From Actinobacteria bacterium UBA5176 (GTDB lineage: Bacteria; Actinomycetota; UBA4738), in the NCBI GenBank assembly GCA_002413305.1, contig DHWS01000112.1, positions 7,391-26,562 of the forward strand: 19,172 bases of DNA, read 5' to 3'. A model generated the notes under the pieces. That model did no database searches. It was not told where the DNA came from and was given only the letters and a program-made list of their open reading frames with translations. Shown here in pieces: positions 7,752-15,618 of the stretch. The translations under genes and the position numbers were made by a program. How positions within the stretch are numbered: position 1 is the first letter of the stretch; the number at the start of each line of letters is the position of its first letter.

Positions 7752-8215
7752 GGCTCGCCCACCGTTCGGGCCTGACGATCCCCCAAGAGGGCACGTAGCG
7801 CGTCGAGCGCCAGGACGTAGCTCCGCCATCCGAACCCGGCCACCACGCCCGCGCACGCCCCGGCGACCAGGTCGGTGTGCCGGAAGTCCTCGCGGGCGTT
7901 CGGGTTGGAAAGGTGGACCTCCACGACCGGGATGGCCACCGCGGCGACCGCGTCGCGGATAGCCACGCTGGTGTGCGAGTAGCCGGCCGGGTTCATGACG
8001 ATGCCGTCCGCCCACGTCCGGGCCTCCTGGATCGCCGTCACCAGCTCGCCCTCGAGGTTCGACTGCCGGCATCGGGCCTCCATGCCCAGCTCGTCCGCGT
8101 GGGCGGCGATCCGGCCGTCGATCTCGGCGAGGGACAGCGAACCGTAGACGTCGGGTTCCCGTTCGCCCAGCAGGTTGAGGTTCGGCCCGTGCAGGACCAG
8201 GACACGGAGGCTCAC
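7748..8215 (-). CDS. aroQ: Type II 3-dehydroquinate dehydratase
   Basis: Third shikimate-pathway step, 3-dehydroquinate to 3-dehydroshikimate, by the dodecameric type II enzyme. The 155-aa protein shows GPNLNLLGEREPDVYG (catalytic Arg and Tyr near the N-terminus), RQSNLEGELVTAI, NPAGYSHTSVAIRDA with the catalytic His, and VEVHLSNPNAREDFRH. Length is normal for the family (about 145-155). GTG 8215 overlaps the aroKB stop as GTGA, and the trpE start overlaps this gene's stop in the same way. Confidence 0.97.
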   Translation of the reverse strand: MSLRVLVLHGPNLNLLGEREPDVYGSLSLAEIDGRIAAHADELGMEARCRQSNLEGELVTAIQEARTWADGIVMNPAGYSHTSVAIRDAVAAVAIPVVEVHLSNPNAREDFRHTDLVAGACAGVVAGFGWRSYVLALDALRALLGDRQARTVGEP

Positions 8216-9849
8216 GGGGCTCCCTCCAGCACGTCGAGCGCCTCCCGCGTGTCCACGCCCTCCACCAGTTCGACGCCGCCCGGAACCGGGACGACGAACG
8301 CGCCCCGCCCGCCCCGCCGCTTCTTGTCCCCGAGCATCGCCTCGACCAGTCGCTCCCGCGACAGGCCCGGCGGCGGTGCGACCGGCAGCCCCAGCGCCCC
8401 GAGCAACGTGGTGGTCTTCGCCGCCAGGCCCTCCGGCGAGATGCCGAATCGCTCCCCCAGCCGGGCCGCGGCCACCATCCCGATCGCCACCGCCTCGCCG
8501 TGAGGGATGGCGTGGTCGCTGGCCGACTCCAGCGCATGGGCGAACGTGTGCCCGAGGTTCAAGGAATGCCGGAGCAGGCGGTCGCGCGGGTCGGCTTCGA
8601 CGTACGCGGCCTTGATCCGAATTGCCTGTTCCACGACCCACGAGATGTGTTGCGGCGCATCGATTTCGAGCAATGCGTCGAACCCGAGTGGCGATGCCAG
8701 GGCGAGCGCCTTCGCTGCTTCGGCCATGCCGGCGCGGAACGTCCGCCGCGACAGCGTGGCCAGGACCGACGGGTCGGCGAGCACCAGCGACGGATGGTGG
8801 AAGGCGCCGGCGAGGTTCTTCGTCCCGGCGTGATTCAGCGCCACCTTGCCGCCGAGGCTCGCGTCGACCATGGCCAGCAGCGTGGTCGGGACGTTCACGC
8901 ACGCGACCCCTCGCGCGTACGTGGCGGCGGCGAACCCGGCCGCGTCGAGCGTGGCACCGCCGCCCACCGCCACCACCACGTCGGCCGGTTCGACCCGCTC
9001 CGCCCGGAACCGCTCCCAGAGGCCGGCCACGACCTCGAACGACTTGGCCGCCTCCCCGGAGGGTAGGGCGCAGCGGGACGCCCGAAGTCCATGTCCGGAG
9101 AGCTGCCTCGCCACCTGCTCCGCCAACGCGCCCACCGACGGGTCGAAGCACACGGCCGCGGCAGCGACGCCGGGGACGAGCTCCCGCAACTGCCGGGCGA
9201 CCTGGAGCGCCACCCCTTCGCCGACCAGCACCCGAGTTCGGCCGTCCGGCACCTCGATGTCGATTCGGGCGGGGCCGGAGCCCGCGGCGGTACCGTAGCG
9301 GCCGGCCAGTTCGGCGGCCACCTGACCGGGGGAACGGGTCGAGGTGTCCAGCGCGAGCCCCGCGCGAGCATAGAGCGGGGCACGGTCCTGCAGGATCGCG
9401 CCGATCCGATCGGCCGGCGCACTGGCCAGCATCGGCCGGTCGGCCGCCGGGCCCAGCCGCGCCAGGAGCCGTTCGGCGTCGCACGTCAGGACGGCCACGA
9501 CGGCGCCGGCGGCGAGCTGTTCGAACTCCGGCCCGCTCAGGACGGCACCGCCGCCGGTGGCGATGACCACACCGGACAGCCGCGCGGCGTCGCGCAGAAC
9601 GTCGCGTTCGAGCGCCCGGAACCCGGGCTCTCCGGTGAGTCGGAAGAGCTCGTCGATCGAACGCCCGGCGCGGCCCTCCAGTGCCCGGTCCAGGTCGAAG
9701 AACGGGAGCCCCAGCCGGTGCGCGGCCAGCGCGCCGGCCACCGTCTTGCCGGTGCCCATGAACCCCGTGACGACCAGGCGCGGGCGCCCCGGTGGAAGGG
9801 GGGGCGCCGGCAGGAACCTCCGGGCCACGGTCGAGACGCCCGTCCTCAC
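8212..9849 (-). CDS. aroKB: Bifunctional shikimate kinase / 3-dehydroquinate synthase (fused AroK-AroB)
   Basis: One uninterrupted 545-aa frame joins two pathway enzymes. Residues about 22-185 are shikimate kinase: Walker A GFMGTGKT (29-36), DLD (52-54), GGG (99-101) for shikimate, and a lid with DRPML (137-141) and RAPLY (156-160). Residues about 194-545 are 3-dehydroquinate synthase: GEAAKS (265-270), NAD loop GGG (296-298), VPTTLLAMVDASLGGK (320-335), and zinc ligands expected at Glu 377, His 434 (NLGHTFAHALE) and His 450 (PHGEA). The AroB half departs from consensus in GGGATLDAAGF (usual form GGGVVGDLAGF) and MAEAAK (usual form LAEVIK), but the Asp, Glu and Lys are kept. The linker is only about ten residues. 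The start GTG 9849 gives a GTGA overlap with aroC; GTG 9855, two codons upstream and in frame, is also possible. AroKB fusions are known, for example in Thermotoga. Confidence 0.96.
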   Translation of the reverse strand: MRTGVSTVARRFLPAPPLPPGRPRLVVTGFMGTGKTVAGALAAHRLGLPFFDLDRALEGRAGRSIDELFRLTGEPGFRALERDVLRDAARLSGVVIATGGGAVLSGPEFEQLAAGAVVAVLTCDAERLLARLGPAADRPMLASAPADRIGAILQDRAPLYARAGLALDTSTRSPGQVAAELAGRYGTAAGSGPARIDIEVPDGRTRVLVGEGVALQVARQLRELVPGVAAAAVCFDPSVGALAEQVARQLSGHGLRASRCALPSGEAAKSFEVVAGLWERFRAERVEPADVVVAVGGGATLDAAGFAAATYARGVACVNVPTTLLAMVDASLGGKVALNHAGTKNLAGAFHHPSLVLADPSVLATLSRRTFRAGMAEAAKALALASPLGFDALLEIDAPQHISWVVEQAIRIKAAYVEADPRDRLLRHSLNLGHTFAHALESASDHAIPHGEAVAIGMVAAARLGERFGISPEGLAAKTTTLLGALGLPVAPPPGLSRERLVEAMLGDKKRRGGRGAFVVPVPGGVELVEGVDTREALDVLEGAP

Positions 9850-11039
9850 GTCCACGGCGCGCTCTCGGGTTTGCGGTCGATCGAATGTTCGCGGACGGCG
9901 TCGCGCGCGGCGAGCATCGCATCCAGCCGGTCGCCGCCGAACCGTTCGACCAGCGCTTCGGCCAGCGCCCACGCGACCATCGCCTCCCCGACCCCCGCGC
10001 CGGCCGGCACCGCACAGACGTCGGAGCGCACGTACGGCGGGTCGGCCGGCGCACCGGTCTCGAGGTCGACCGACACGAGCGGCGCCCGCACGGACGACAG
10101 GGGCTTCATGGCGGCGCGGACCAGGACCGGCCGGCCGTTCGTTACCCCGCCTTCCAGCCCACCGGCGTGGTTCGAGGAGCGCGTCAGCCCACCGTCGACG
10201 TCGCGGACGATCGGGTCCTGCGCCTCCGTCCCCAGGAGACGGGTCGAATCGAACGCCGCACCGATCTCGACGCCCTTCACCGCGTGGATCGAGCAGATCG
10301 CCTGCGCCAGGCGGCCGTCCAGCTTGCGGTCCCAGTGCACGTAGCTCCCGAGCCCGGGCGGGGGACGCAGGGCGAAGACGATGAAGGTGCCACCCACCGT
10401 CTCGCCGGAAGCGCGGGCCTCGTCGACCGCCCGGCGCATGCGGAGGGACGCGTCGGGGTCGGGGCACCGCAACGGGTCGTCCTCGGCGTCGGCGGCCAGC
10501 CGCTCCAGCGCGTCCTCGTCCAGCGTGTCGAGAGGCGGGATCGGCGCGGCCACCGCCCAGATCGAGGAGACGAAGCTGCCGATCGTGCAGCCGAACTCGC
10601 TCAGGAGCCCGCGGCCGAGCGCGCCCGCCGCCACCCGCGCGGCCGTCTCCCGCGCGCTCGCCCGCTCCCGCACCAGCCGGAAGTCCTCCAGCCCATACGC
10701 GATGGCCCCGGCCAGGTCGGCGTGCCCGGGCCGGGGTGCCGTGAGCCGCCCCGGGTCGGGGGGTTGGTTCGCGAAGTCGCGGTTCACGATCCGCATCGCC
10801 ACCGGGGCACCGGTCGTCCGCAGGCCTCCGGTCGAACGGTCCGGGACCAGGCCGGACGTGACCTCGGCATGATCCCGTTCGATCTTCGTGGACCGCGCTC
10901 CGCGCCCGTAACCGCCCTGCCGGCGGATCAGCTGCCGGTCGATCTCCTCGGGCGAAACGGGCACGCCGGCCGGCATGCCGTCGACGATCACGGTGAGCTC
11001 GGGGCCGTGCGACTCGCCCGCGGTCAGGAAGCGAAGCAT
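9846..11039 (-). CDS. aroC: Chorismate synthase
   Basis: Last common step: EPSP to chorismate, requiring reduced FMN. The 397-aa protein begins with FLTAGESHGPELTVIVDGMP. It continues with RRQGGYGRGARSTKIE, TGAPVAM, RPGHADLAGAIAYG (first conserved His region) and RASARETAARVAAGAL, then the later signature AFDSTRLLGTEAQD and RSSNHAGGLEGGVTNG. Length is usual for actinobacterial AroC. ATG 11039 shares its A with the aroE stop (TGATG), so termination-reinitiation is likely. Confidence 0.97.
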   Translation of the reverse strand: MLRFLTAGESHGPELTVIVDGMPAGVPVSPEEIDRQLIRRQGGYGRGARSTKIERDHAEVTSGLVPDRSTGGLRTTGAPVAMRIVNRDFANQPPDPGRLTAPRPGHADLAGAIAYGLEDFRLVRERASARETAARVAAGALGRGLLSEFGCTIGSFVSSIWAVAAPIPPLDTLDEDALERLAADAEDDPLRCPDPDASLRMRRAVDEARASGETVGGTFIVFALRPPPGLGSYVHWDRKLDGRLAQAICSIHAVKGVEIGAAFDSTRLLGTEAQDPIVRDVDGGLTRSSNHAGGLEGGVTNGRPVLVRAAMKPLSSVRAPLVSVDLETGAPADPPYVRSDVCAVPAGAGVGEAMVAWALAEALVERFGGDRLDAMLAARDAVREHSIDRKPESAPWT

Positions 11040-11878
11040 CAGCCCACCTCCTGGAGGTCTGGCTCGGCGGGCCCGAGCAGCGCCTGGTAGGCGGATGTCC
11101 GCATCACGCCGGCGGGCGCCTCGCGACCGGTCCAGATGGCGAAGGATCGCAGGCCCTGTTCGATCAGCATCTCGATGCCGGGGACCGTGCGGCATCCCTC
11201 GGACTCCGCTCGGCGCAGCAGCAGCGTCCGTCGCGGCCGGTACACCAGGTCGAACACCGTCGCGCCCCGCGGCAGCCGGAGGTCCGAGGGGATCGGCGAG
11301 GAGTCCCCGTGCGGCCAGGCGCCCACCGGCGTCGCGTTCACCACGAGGTTCGAACCTGAGAGGGCGTCGGAGAGCGGACCGGAGGCGACCCGCAGCTCGC
11401 CGGCCAGTCGCGCGGCCGCATCCGGATCGCGCCCCCACACCGTGACCTCCGCCCCCGCGTCGCGCAGCGAAGCGGCGACGGCCCGTGCCGCGCCGCCGGT
11501 CCCCAGCACCAGTGCCCGGGTCCCGTCGATCGGATGGCCCGCCCGCTCCAGCGCGGCCAGCGCTCCCCGGCCGTCGGTCGAATGGCCGGCCGCGCGCCCG
11601 CCGGCGAACGACACCGTGTTCACCGAGCCGGCCGCCTCGGCGGCCGGCAAGATCTCGTCGAGCAGCTCGCCGATCCGTTCCTTCAGCGGCCGGGTCACGT
11701 TGAGTCCGAGCGTGGTGGTTCGAAGCTCCGCGAAAGCTTCGGGCAGCTCCGCCGGCCTCACCCGGATGGCCACGTAGTCGAGATCCAGCCCGAGGGCGCG
11801 GAAGCACGCCCGGTGCATCGCGGGCGACACGCTGTGCCCCACCGGGTCGCCGATCAACACGACGCGGTTCGCGCTCAC
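11039..11878 (-). CDS. aroE: Shikimate 5-dehydrogenase
   Basis: NADPH-dependent reduction of 3-dehydroshikimate to shikimate. The 279-aa protein shows the substrate-binding GDPVGHSVSPAMH (Ser 16 and Ser 18), GLNVTRPLKE with the catalytic Lys 66, SVNTV with Asn 87, and the catalytic Asp 102. The Asp lies in STDGRG, where most AroE have NTDGxG; this is a conservative change. The Rossmann loop is GTGGAARAV, followed by WGRDPDAAARL. The substrate Gln is in the C-terminal GIEMLIEQGLRSF. The pathway context argues for AroE rather than a quinate dehydrogenase paralogue. GTG 11878 overlaps the aroA stop as GTGA. Confidence 0.95.
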   Translation of the reverse strand: MSANRVVLIGDPVGHSVSPAMHRACFRALGLDLDYVAIRVRPAELPEAFAELRTTTLGLNVTRPLKERIGELLDEILPAAEAAGSVNTVSFAGGRAAGHSTDGRGALAALERAGHPIDGTRALVLGTGGAARAVAASLRDAGAEVTVWGRDPDAAARLAGELRVASGPLSDALSGSNLVVNATPVGAWPHGDSSPIPSDLRLPRGATVFDLVYRPRRTLLLRRAESEGCRTVPGIEMLIEQGLRSFAIWTGREAPAGVMRTSAYQALLGPAEPDLQEVG

Positions 11879-13146
11879 GTGAGTGCCTCCAGCGCCCGGA
11901 GGAACCCGGGGAAGGAATCCCCCACCGAGGCCATGCCCGCGACCCGGACCGGCTCGGAGGCGACCAGGCCTGCCACGGTGAAGGCCATGGCCAGCCGGTG
12001 ATCGCCGAGCGCGTCACACGCGCCACCGTGCAGCCGCACCGGGCCGCGCACGACGAACCCGTCCGGCAGCTCCTCGGCGTCCGCCCCCAGCGCGACCAGT
12101 CCGGCGACCAGCCCGGCGATGCGGTCGCTCTCCTTCGTCCGAAGCTCGACGGCGCCCCGCACCTCGGTGGCGCCCTCGGCCTGCGTGGCCAGCACGCCGA
12201 CCAGCGGCAGCTCGTCGATCAGGTTGGGGACCTCGCCGGCTTCCACCGAGATCGCGTGGAGAGGGGCAGCCCGCACCCGCAGCTCGCCCGAAGGTTCGGG
12301 ACCGTCCACACCGATCGGAGACGTCTCCACCCGGGCCCCCATCCGGGCCAGCGCGTTCAGGAAACCGGTCCGCGACGGATTCAGGCCAACCCCTTCGACC
12401 CGGATGTCCGATCCGGGGACGAGCGCCGCGGCGGCGACCAGAGGCGCGGCCGACGAGAGATCACCGGGCACGTCCAGGCCGAACGCGCCGAGGTCCGCCC
12501 GGACCACCGACACGACGCCGGGCTCACGTCGGTGCAGAGCGCCGAGCCACTCAAGGAGGCGCTCCGTGTGGTCCCGCGATGGAGCGGATTCCACCACGGT
12601 CGTCTCGCCGTCCGCCCCCAGCCCGGCCAGCAGGATGGCCGACTTCACCTGCGCGCTGGCCACCGGGAGCTCGTACCGGATGCCGTGTAGCTCCCCGCCC
12701 TCGATCCGGATGGGAGGACGGTCGCCGGCGGCGAGCTCCACCCGCGCACCCATCGAACGGAGCGGCTCCGCCACCCTGCCCATGGGACGCCGGAGCAGTT
12801 GCAGGTCGCCCGTCAAGGTGGTCGAAAATGCGTGCGCGGCAATGGTTCCCGCACCCAGTCGCATCGTCGTACCGGACCGGACGCAGTCGGTCGGCCCGGC
12901 CGGCGGTTCGAGCCGTCCGCCGAGCACGTGGACCACGCCGCTGCCCCGTTCGACCCGGCAGCCAAGCGCCTCGAGCAATCCGAGCGTCGCCAGGCAGTCG
13001 CCGGCCGGCGAGAACCCGCGGAGCTCGCTGACGCCGCGGGCCAGGCCGGCGACCAGGGCCGCGCGGTGCGAGATCGACTTGTCCCCCGGGACCCGGCACC
13101 GTCCGGCGAGCGGGCGGACGTCCAGCCTCCCCGCGGCCGCGGTCAT
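11875..13146 (-). CDS. aroA: 3-phosphoshikimate 1-carboxyvinyltransferase (EPSP synthase)
   Basis: Transfers the enolpyruvyl group of PEP to shikimate 3-phosphate. The 423-aa protein has PGDKSISHR (residues 20-28, catalytic Lys 22 position), LTGDLQLLRRPMGRV (111-125), SAQVKSAILLAGL, an ELPLVGVLA segment with the Asp/Glu region, TKESDRI and GDHRLAMAF near the end. The usually invariant GNxGT motif reads VRSGTTMR (89-96), so the Asn is replaced by Arg. The Gly that governs glyphosate sensitivity in E. coli (G96) is retained as Gly 92. ATG 13146 overlaps the tyrA stop as ATGA. Function is supported by every other motif and by the operon. Confidence 0.96.
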   Translation of the reverse strand: MTAAAGRLDVRPLAGRCRVPGDKSISHRAALVAGLARGVSELRGFSPAGDCLATLGLLEALGCRVERGSGVVHVLGGRLEPPAGPTDCVRSGTTMRLGAGTIAAHAFSTTLTGDLQLLRRPMGRVAEPLRSMGARVELAAGDRPPIRIEGGELHGIRYELPVASAQVKSAILLAGLGADGETTVVESAPSRDHTERLLEWLGALHRREPGVVSVVRADLGAFGLDVPGDLSSAAPLVAAAALVPGSDIRVEGVGLNPSRTGFLNALARMGARVETSPIGVDGPEPSGELRVRAAPLHAISVEAGEVPNLIDELPLVGVLATQAEGATEVRGAVELRTKESDRIAGLVAGLVALGADAEELPDGFVVRGPVRLHGGACDALGDHRLAMAFTVAGLVASEPVRVAGMASVGDSFPGFLRALEALT

Positions 13147-14033
13147 CTCGCCGCTCCCGCGTACGCGGCCAGCAGACCGGCCAGCGCGGCCGGATCGCCG
13201 GCCAGCGCGACGTCCACTCGGTCCAGCGCGGCCCGCAGATCGGCCAGAGCTGCCTGGACCTCGTGCGCGTTCGCCGATAGGAATCCCGCCACCATCTCCG
13301 GATCGCTCGCGGCCAGCCGGGTGGCCGACGCGAAGCCGGTCGACGCGAGCGTTCGAACCGTCTCGTCGTCCCCTCCATCGGCCGCCGCCCGGAGCAGCGC
13401 GAAGGCGACCAGGTGCGGCAGGTGGCTGGTTCGCGCCACCACACGGTCATGCGTGGAGGCCTCCAGCTGATATGGTTCCGCGCCCACAGCCCGGGCCAGC
13501 TCGCGCCCCCGGGCCAGTGCTTCGGCATCCTCCCGGACCGGAGACAGGACGAACGCCGCCCCCTGCAACCGCTCCGGCTCGGCGCCGGCCGGACCGGGGT
13601 GTTCGGTCCCGGCGATCGGGTGCCCGCCGAGCGCGTGTACCGACCGCGGGACGAACCGCCGCATCGCCTCCACGACCGCCACCTTCGCCCCCCCGGTGTC
13701 GATGACGAACCGGCCGGGCCGCAGCGAGCCCCCGAACGTCTCGAGGATCCGGACGATCTCGGGCACGGGCAGGGCGATGATCACCGTGTCCCGCTCCAGG
13801 ACCTCGGTCAGCGACGTCAGTGCCGACTTCCCCGCTCCCCGGGCCAGCGCGGCGTCCAGCGTCGCGCCGTCTCGGTCGAACAGGTCCACGCGATCGGCCG
13901 CCCCGGACGCGCCAAGGGCCATCCCCAGCATGGTCCCGACCTGGCCGGCGCCCGCGATCGCCACCGACCCCAGCCGGGCCGGGCCGGCGAAGTCGCCGGG
14001 GCCATCGGCTGAGCGGCCGGTCCGGACGTTCAC
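13143..14033 (-). CDS. tyrA: Prephenate dehydrogenase (tyrosine branch)
   Basis: Oxidative decarboxylation of prephenate to 4-hydroxyphenylpyruvate, leading to tyrosine; some relatives use arogenate instead. The 296-aa protein has an N-terminal Rossmann fold with [10 protein letters not shown] (28-37), then [22 protein letters not shown] with the catalytic His, and the helical domain [17 protein letters not shown]. Cofactor preference is not certain from sequence. There is no C-terminal ACT domain, so tyrosine feedback, if any, must act on the catalytic core or on gene expression. The N-terminal 20 residues before the Rossmann strand are variable. GTG 14033 overlaps the aroF stop as GTGA. Confidence 0.92.
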   Translation of the reverse strand: MNVRTGRSADGPGDFAGPARLGSVAIAGAGQVGTMLGMALGASGAADRVDLFDRDGATLDAALARGAGKSALTSLTEVLERDTVIIALPVPEIVRILETFGGSLRPGRFVIDTGGAKVAVVEAMRRFVPRSVHALGGHPIAGTEHPGPAGAEPERLQGAAFVLSPVREDAEALARGRELARAVGAEPYQLEASTHDRVVARTSHLPHLVAFALLRAAADGGDDETVRTLASTGFASATRLAASDPEMVAGFLSANAHEVQAALADLRAALDRVDVALAGDPAALAGLLAAYAGAAR

Positions 14034-15049
14034 CCCGCGTCCCTCCCCAGGACCTTCGCCACGCCGCGCACGTCGCGCATCAGCTCGAAGAACGCCTTGG
14101 GCGTCAGCGACTGCGGACCATCCGAGAGCGCGGCGGCGGGGTTCGGGTGGACCTCGATCAGGAGGCCGTCGGCCCCGGCCGCCACCCCTGCCAGTGCGAC
14201 CGGCTTGACCAGTTCGGCTCGCCCGGTCGCATGGCTCGGGTCGACGATGACCGGCAGCGAGCTGAGCCCCTTCAGGACCGGGACGGCATTGATGTCGAGC
14301 GTGAACCGCGTCGATGTCTCGAACGTCCGGATGCCGCGCTCGCAGAGCGCCACGTGAGGGTTCCCACTGGACAGGATGTACTCGGCCGCCTGGAGCAGCT
14401 CGTCGATGGTCGAACCCAGCCCGCGCTTGAGCAGGACCGGCTTGCCGGCCTTCCCGGCCGCGCTGAGCAGGGTGTAGTTCGCCATGTTCCGGGCGCCGAT
14501 CTGGAGGAGGTCGGCCTGCTCGGCCACCAAGGGGACGTCGCGCGGCGACACCACCTCGGTGACCACGGCCATCCCCAGCCGGTCGGCCACCTCCCGCAGC
14601 AGGAGCAGACCCTTCTCTCCCATCCCCTGGAAGCTGTACGGCGAGGTCCGGGGCTTGAACGCGCCGCCCCGGAGGATCTTCACGCCGGCCGCCGCCACCG
14701 CTTCCGCGGTCACCTCGAGCTGCTCCCGGCTCTCCACCGCGCAGGGCCCGGCCATGACTGCGACCGCGCCGCCCCCGATCCTCGCGCCGTTCGAGAGCTC
14801 GATCACCCTGTCCTCGGGATGGAAGTCTCGGCTGGCCAGCTTGAAGGGATGGAGGATGCGGACGACGCGTTCCACGCCGGGCAGGACCTCGAAGACCTCG
14901 GGGTCGACGGGGCGTTCGTCGCCGATCACCCCGACGATCGTCCGCTCGGTCCCGCTGGACACGTGGCCCTGGAGGCCGAGCGTTTCGATCCGGCCGATCA
15001 CCGCGGCCAGCTCCTCTTCGGTGGCGTGCGCCTGCATGACGATGACCAT
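14030..15049 (-). CDS. aroF: 3-deoxy-7-phosphoheptulonate (DAHP) synthase, type I-beta with N-terminal ferredoxin-like domain
   Basis: First shikimate step: PEP plus erythrose 4-phosphate to DAHP. Residues 1-70 ([20 protein letters not shown] onward) form the ferredoxin-like regulatory domain known from Thermotoga maritima DAHP synthase, where it mediates feedback inhibition. The barrel follows with AGPC (Cys 103), [50 protein letters not shown] and SDGPQ. Together these give the Cys, His, Glu and Asp metal ligands. Length is 339 aa. ATG 15049 matches the family N-terminus and has AGGAAGGA about eight bases upstream. An in-frame GTG at 15094 would give a GTGA overlap with aroH, as elsewhere in the operon, but adds 15 residues without homology. 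Confidence 0.96.
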   Translation of the reverse strand: MVIVMQAHATEEELAAVIGRIETLGLQGHVSSGTERTIVGVIGDERPVDPEVFEVLPGVERVVRILHPFKLASRDFHPEDRVIELSNGARIGGGAVAVMAGPCAVESREQLEVTAEAVAAAGVKILRGGAFKPRTSPYSFQGMGEKGLLLLREVADRLGMAVVTEVVSPRDVPLVAEQADLLQIGARNMANYTLLSAAGKAGKPVLLKRGLGSTIDELLQAAEYILSSGNPHVALCERGIRTFETSTRFTLDINAVPVLKGLSSLPVIVDPSHATGRAELVKPVALAGVAAGADGLLIEVHPNPAAALSDGPQSLTPKAFFELMRDVRGVAKVLGRDAG

Positions 15050-15090
15050 GGGCGTTTCCTTCCTCTTCGTGGTGGAGGCGACGTCGAGGC

Positions 15091-15495
15091 TCACGGCAGG
15101 GTCCGTTGGTGAGCGAGGTCGGGCCGAAGGACGGCCGCGTCGCGAAGGTAGGCGTGACGGATCTCCCGTTGGGTGCGGGTGGTGTTCCACAGGAGCAGGA
15201 CGCGGATGCAGCGGGGAACGCGGGAGTCGCCGCCGTGTTCGCGGACCATCAGCAGCGGGACGCCCGTCCAGCCGTGGGCCCGTGCGGCGGCGGCGGGGTT
15301 CGCATCCGCCAGCTCCTCCGTCAGGGTGAAGGTCAGCGCGGCGACGTCGTCGGGCCGGCACCCGTTGGCCTCCACGATGGCGTCGAGCAGCTCGGCCACC
15401 GCGAGCTCGACCTCCCGGGGATCGTCGCCGGCGACCGTCGTCGCGCCGCGCACGCCCCTGCAGGCCGTCGCTCTGGTGCCGTTCGATCCTTCCAC
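15091..15495 (-). CDS. aroH: Monofunctional chorismate mutase, AroH type
   Basis: Rearranges chorismate to prephenate, feeding the Tyr (and Phe) branch. The 134-aa protein aligns by eye over its length with Bacillus subtilis AroH. It shows RGVRGATTV (the catalytic Arg 7 region), PLLMVREHGG (Glu 78 position), KCIRV-like RCIRVLL (Arg 90 position), and IRHAYLRDAAVLRPDL (Tyr 108 position). It therefore belongs to the trimeric pseudo-barrel class, not the helical AroQ class usual in many actinobacteria. GTG 15495 is chosen because GAGGAGG lies four bases upstream and homology begins about 13 residues later; a longer frame to 15558 would start inside the terminator hairpin. It is the first structural gene after the attenuator. 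Confidence 0.93.
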   Translation of the reverse strand: MEGSNGTRATACRGVRGATTVAGDDPREVELAVAELLDAIVEANGCRPDDVAALTFTLTEELADANPAAAARAHGWTGVPLLMVREHGGDSRVPRCIRVLLLWNTTRTQREIRHAYLRDAAVLRPDLAHQRTLP

Positions 15496-15529
15496 GCTGC
15501 CTCCTCTTCGCCCGACGAGCCCGGAAACG

Positions 15530-15563
15530 AAAAAACGGCGGGGAGCTCCTGGCTCCACGCCGT
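15530..15563 (-). terminator. Intrinsic terminator in the leader of the aromatic operon (attenuator)
   Basis: On the minus strand ACGGCG-T-GGAGC (15563-15552), a 5-base loop (CAGGA) and GCTCC-C-CGCCGT (15546-15535) form an 11-bp stem with a single T/C mismatch. Six consecutive T (15535-15530) follow. This is a textbook intrinsic terminator, yet it lies upstream of aroH, 24 bases after the stop codon of the leader peptide and about 35 bases before the aroH start. That position is expected for an attenuator, and it would stop transcription of the entire operon unless relieved. Confidence 0.9.
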
Positions 15564-15618
15564 CGGTGTTTCGGTTGGTTCGGTGTTTAGCCGATGCCGC
15601 CCTTCACGACCGGCGTGG
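15555..15618 (-). promoter_or_regulatory. Predicted antiterminator pairing for the attenuator
   Basis: CCACGCCG (15618-15611) plus TCG (15609-15607), skipping a bulged G at 15610, can pair with CGACGGCGTGG (15565-15555). That is 11 bp and would occupy most of the 5' arm of the terminator hairpin. The upstream strand is inside the leader ORF, over the codons Pro22-Thr23-Pro24-Val25, directly after the aromatic cluster. It can alternatively pair backwards: CCGGTC (15613-15608) with GACCGG (15668-15663), and CCCA with TGGG around a CGG loop. The pairings were found by eye and no energies were calculated. Confidence 0.65.

Noticed and set aside
13820..15112. Long plus-strand open frame opposite tyrA and aroF
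   Set aside because: Same cause: GC-rich third positions on the minus strand suppress stops on the other strand. The composition is not protein-like and no motif was seen.
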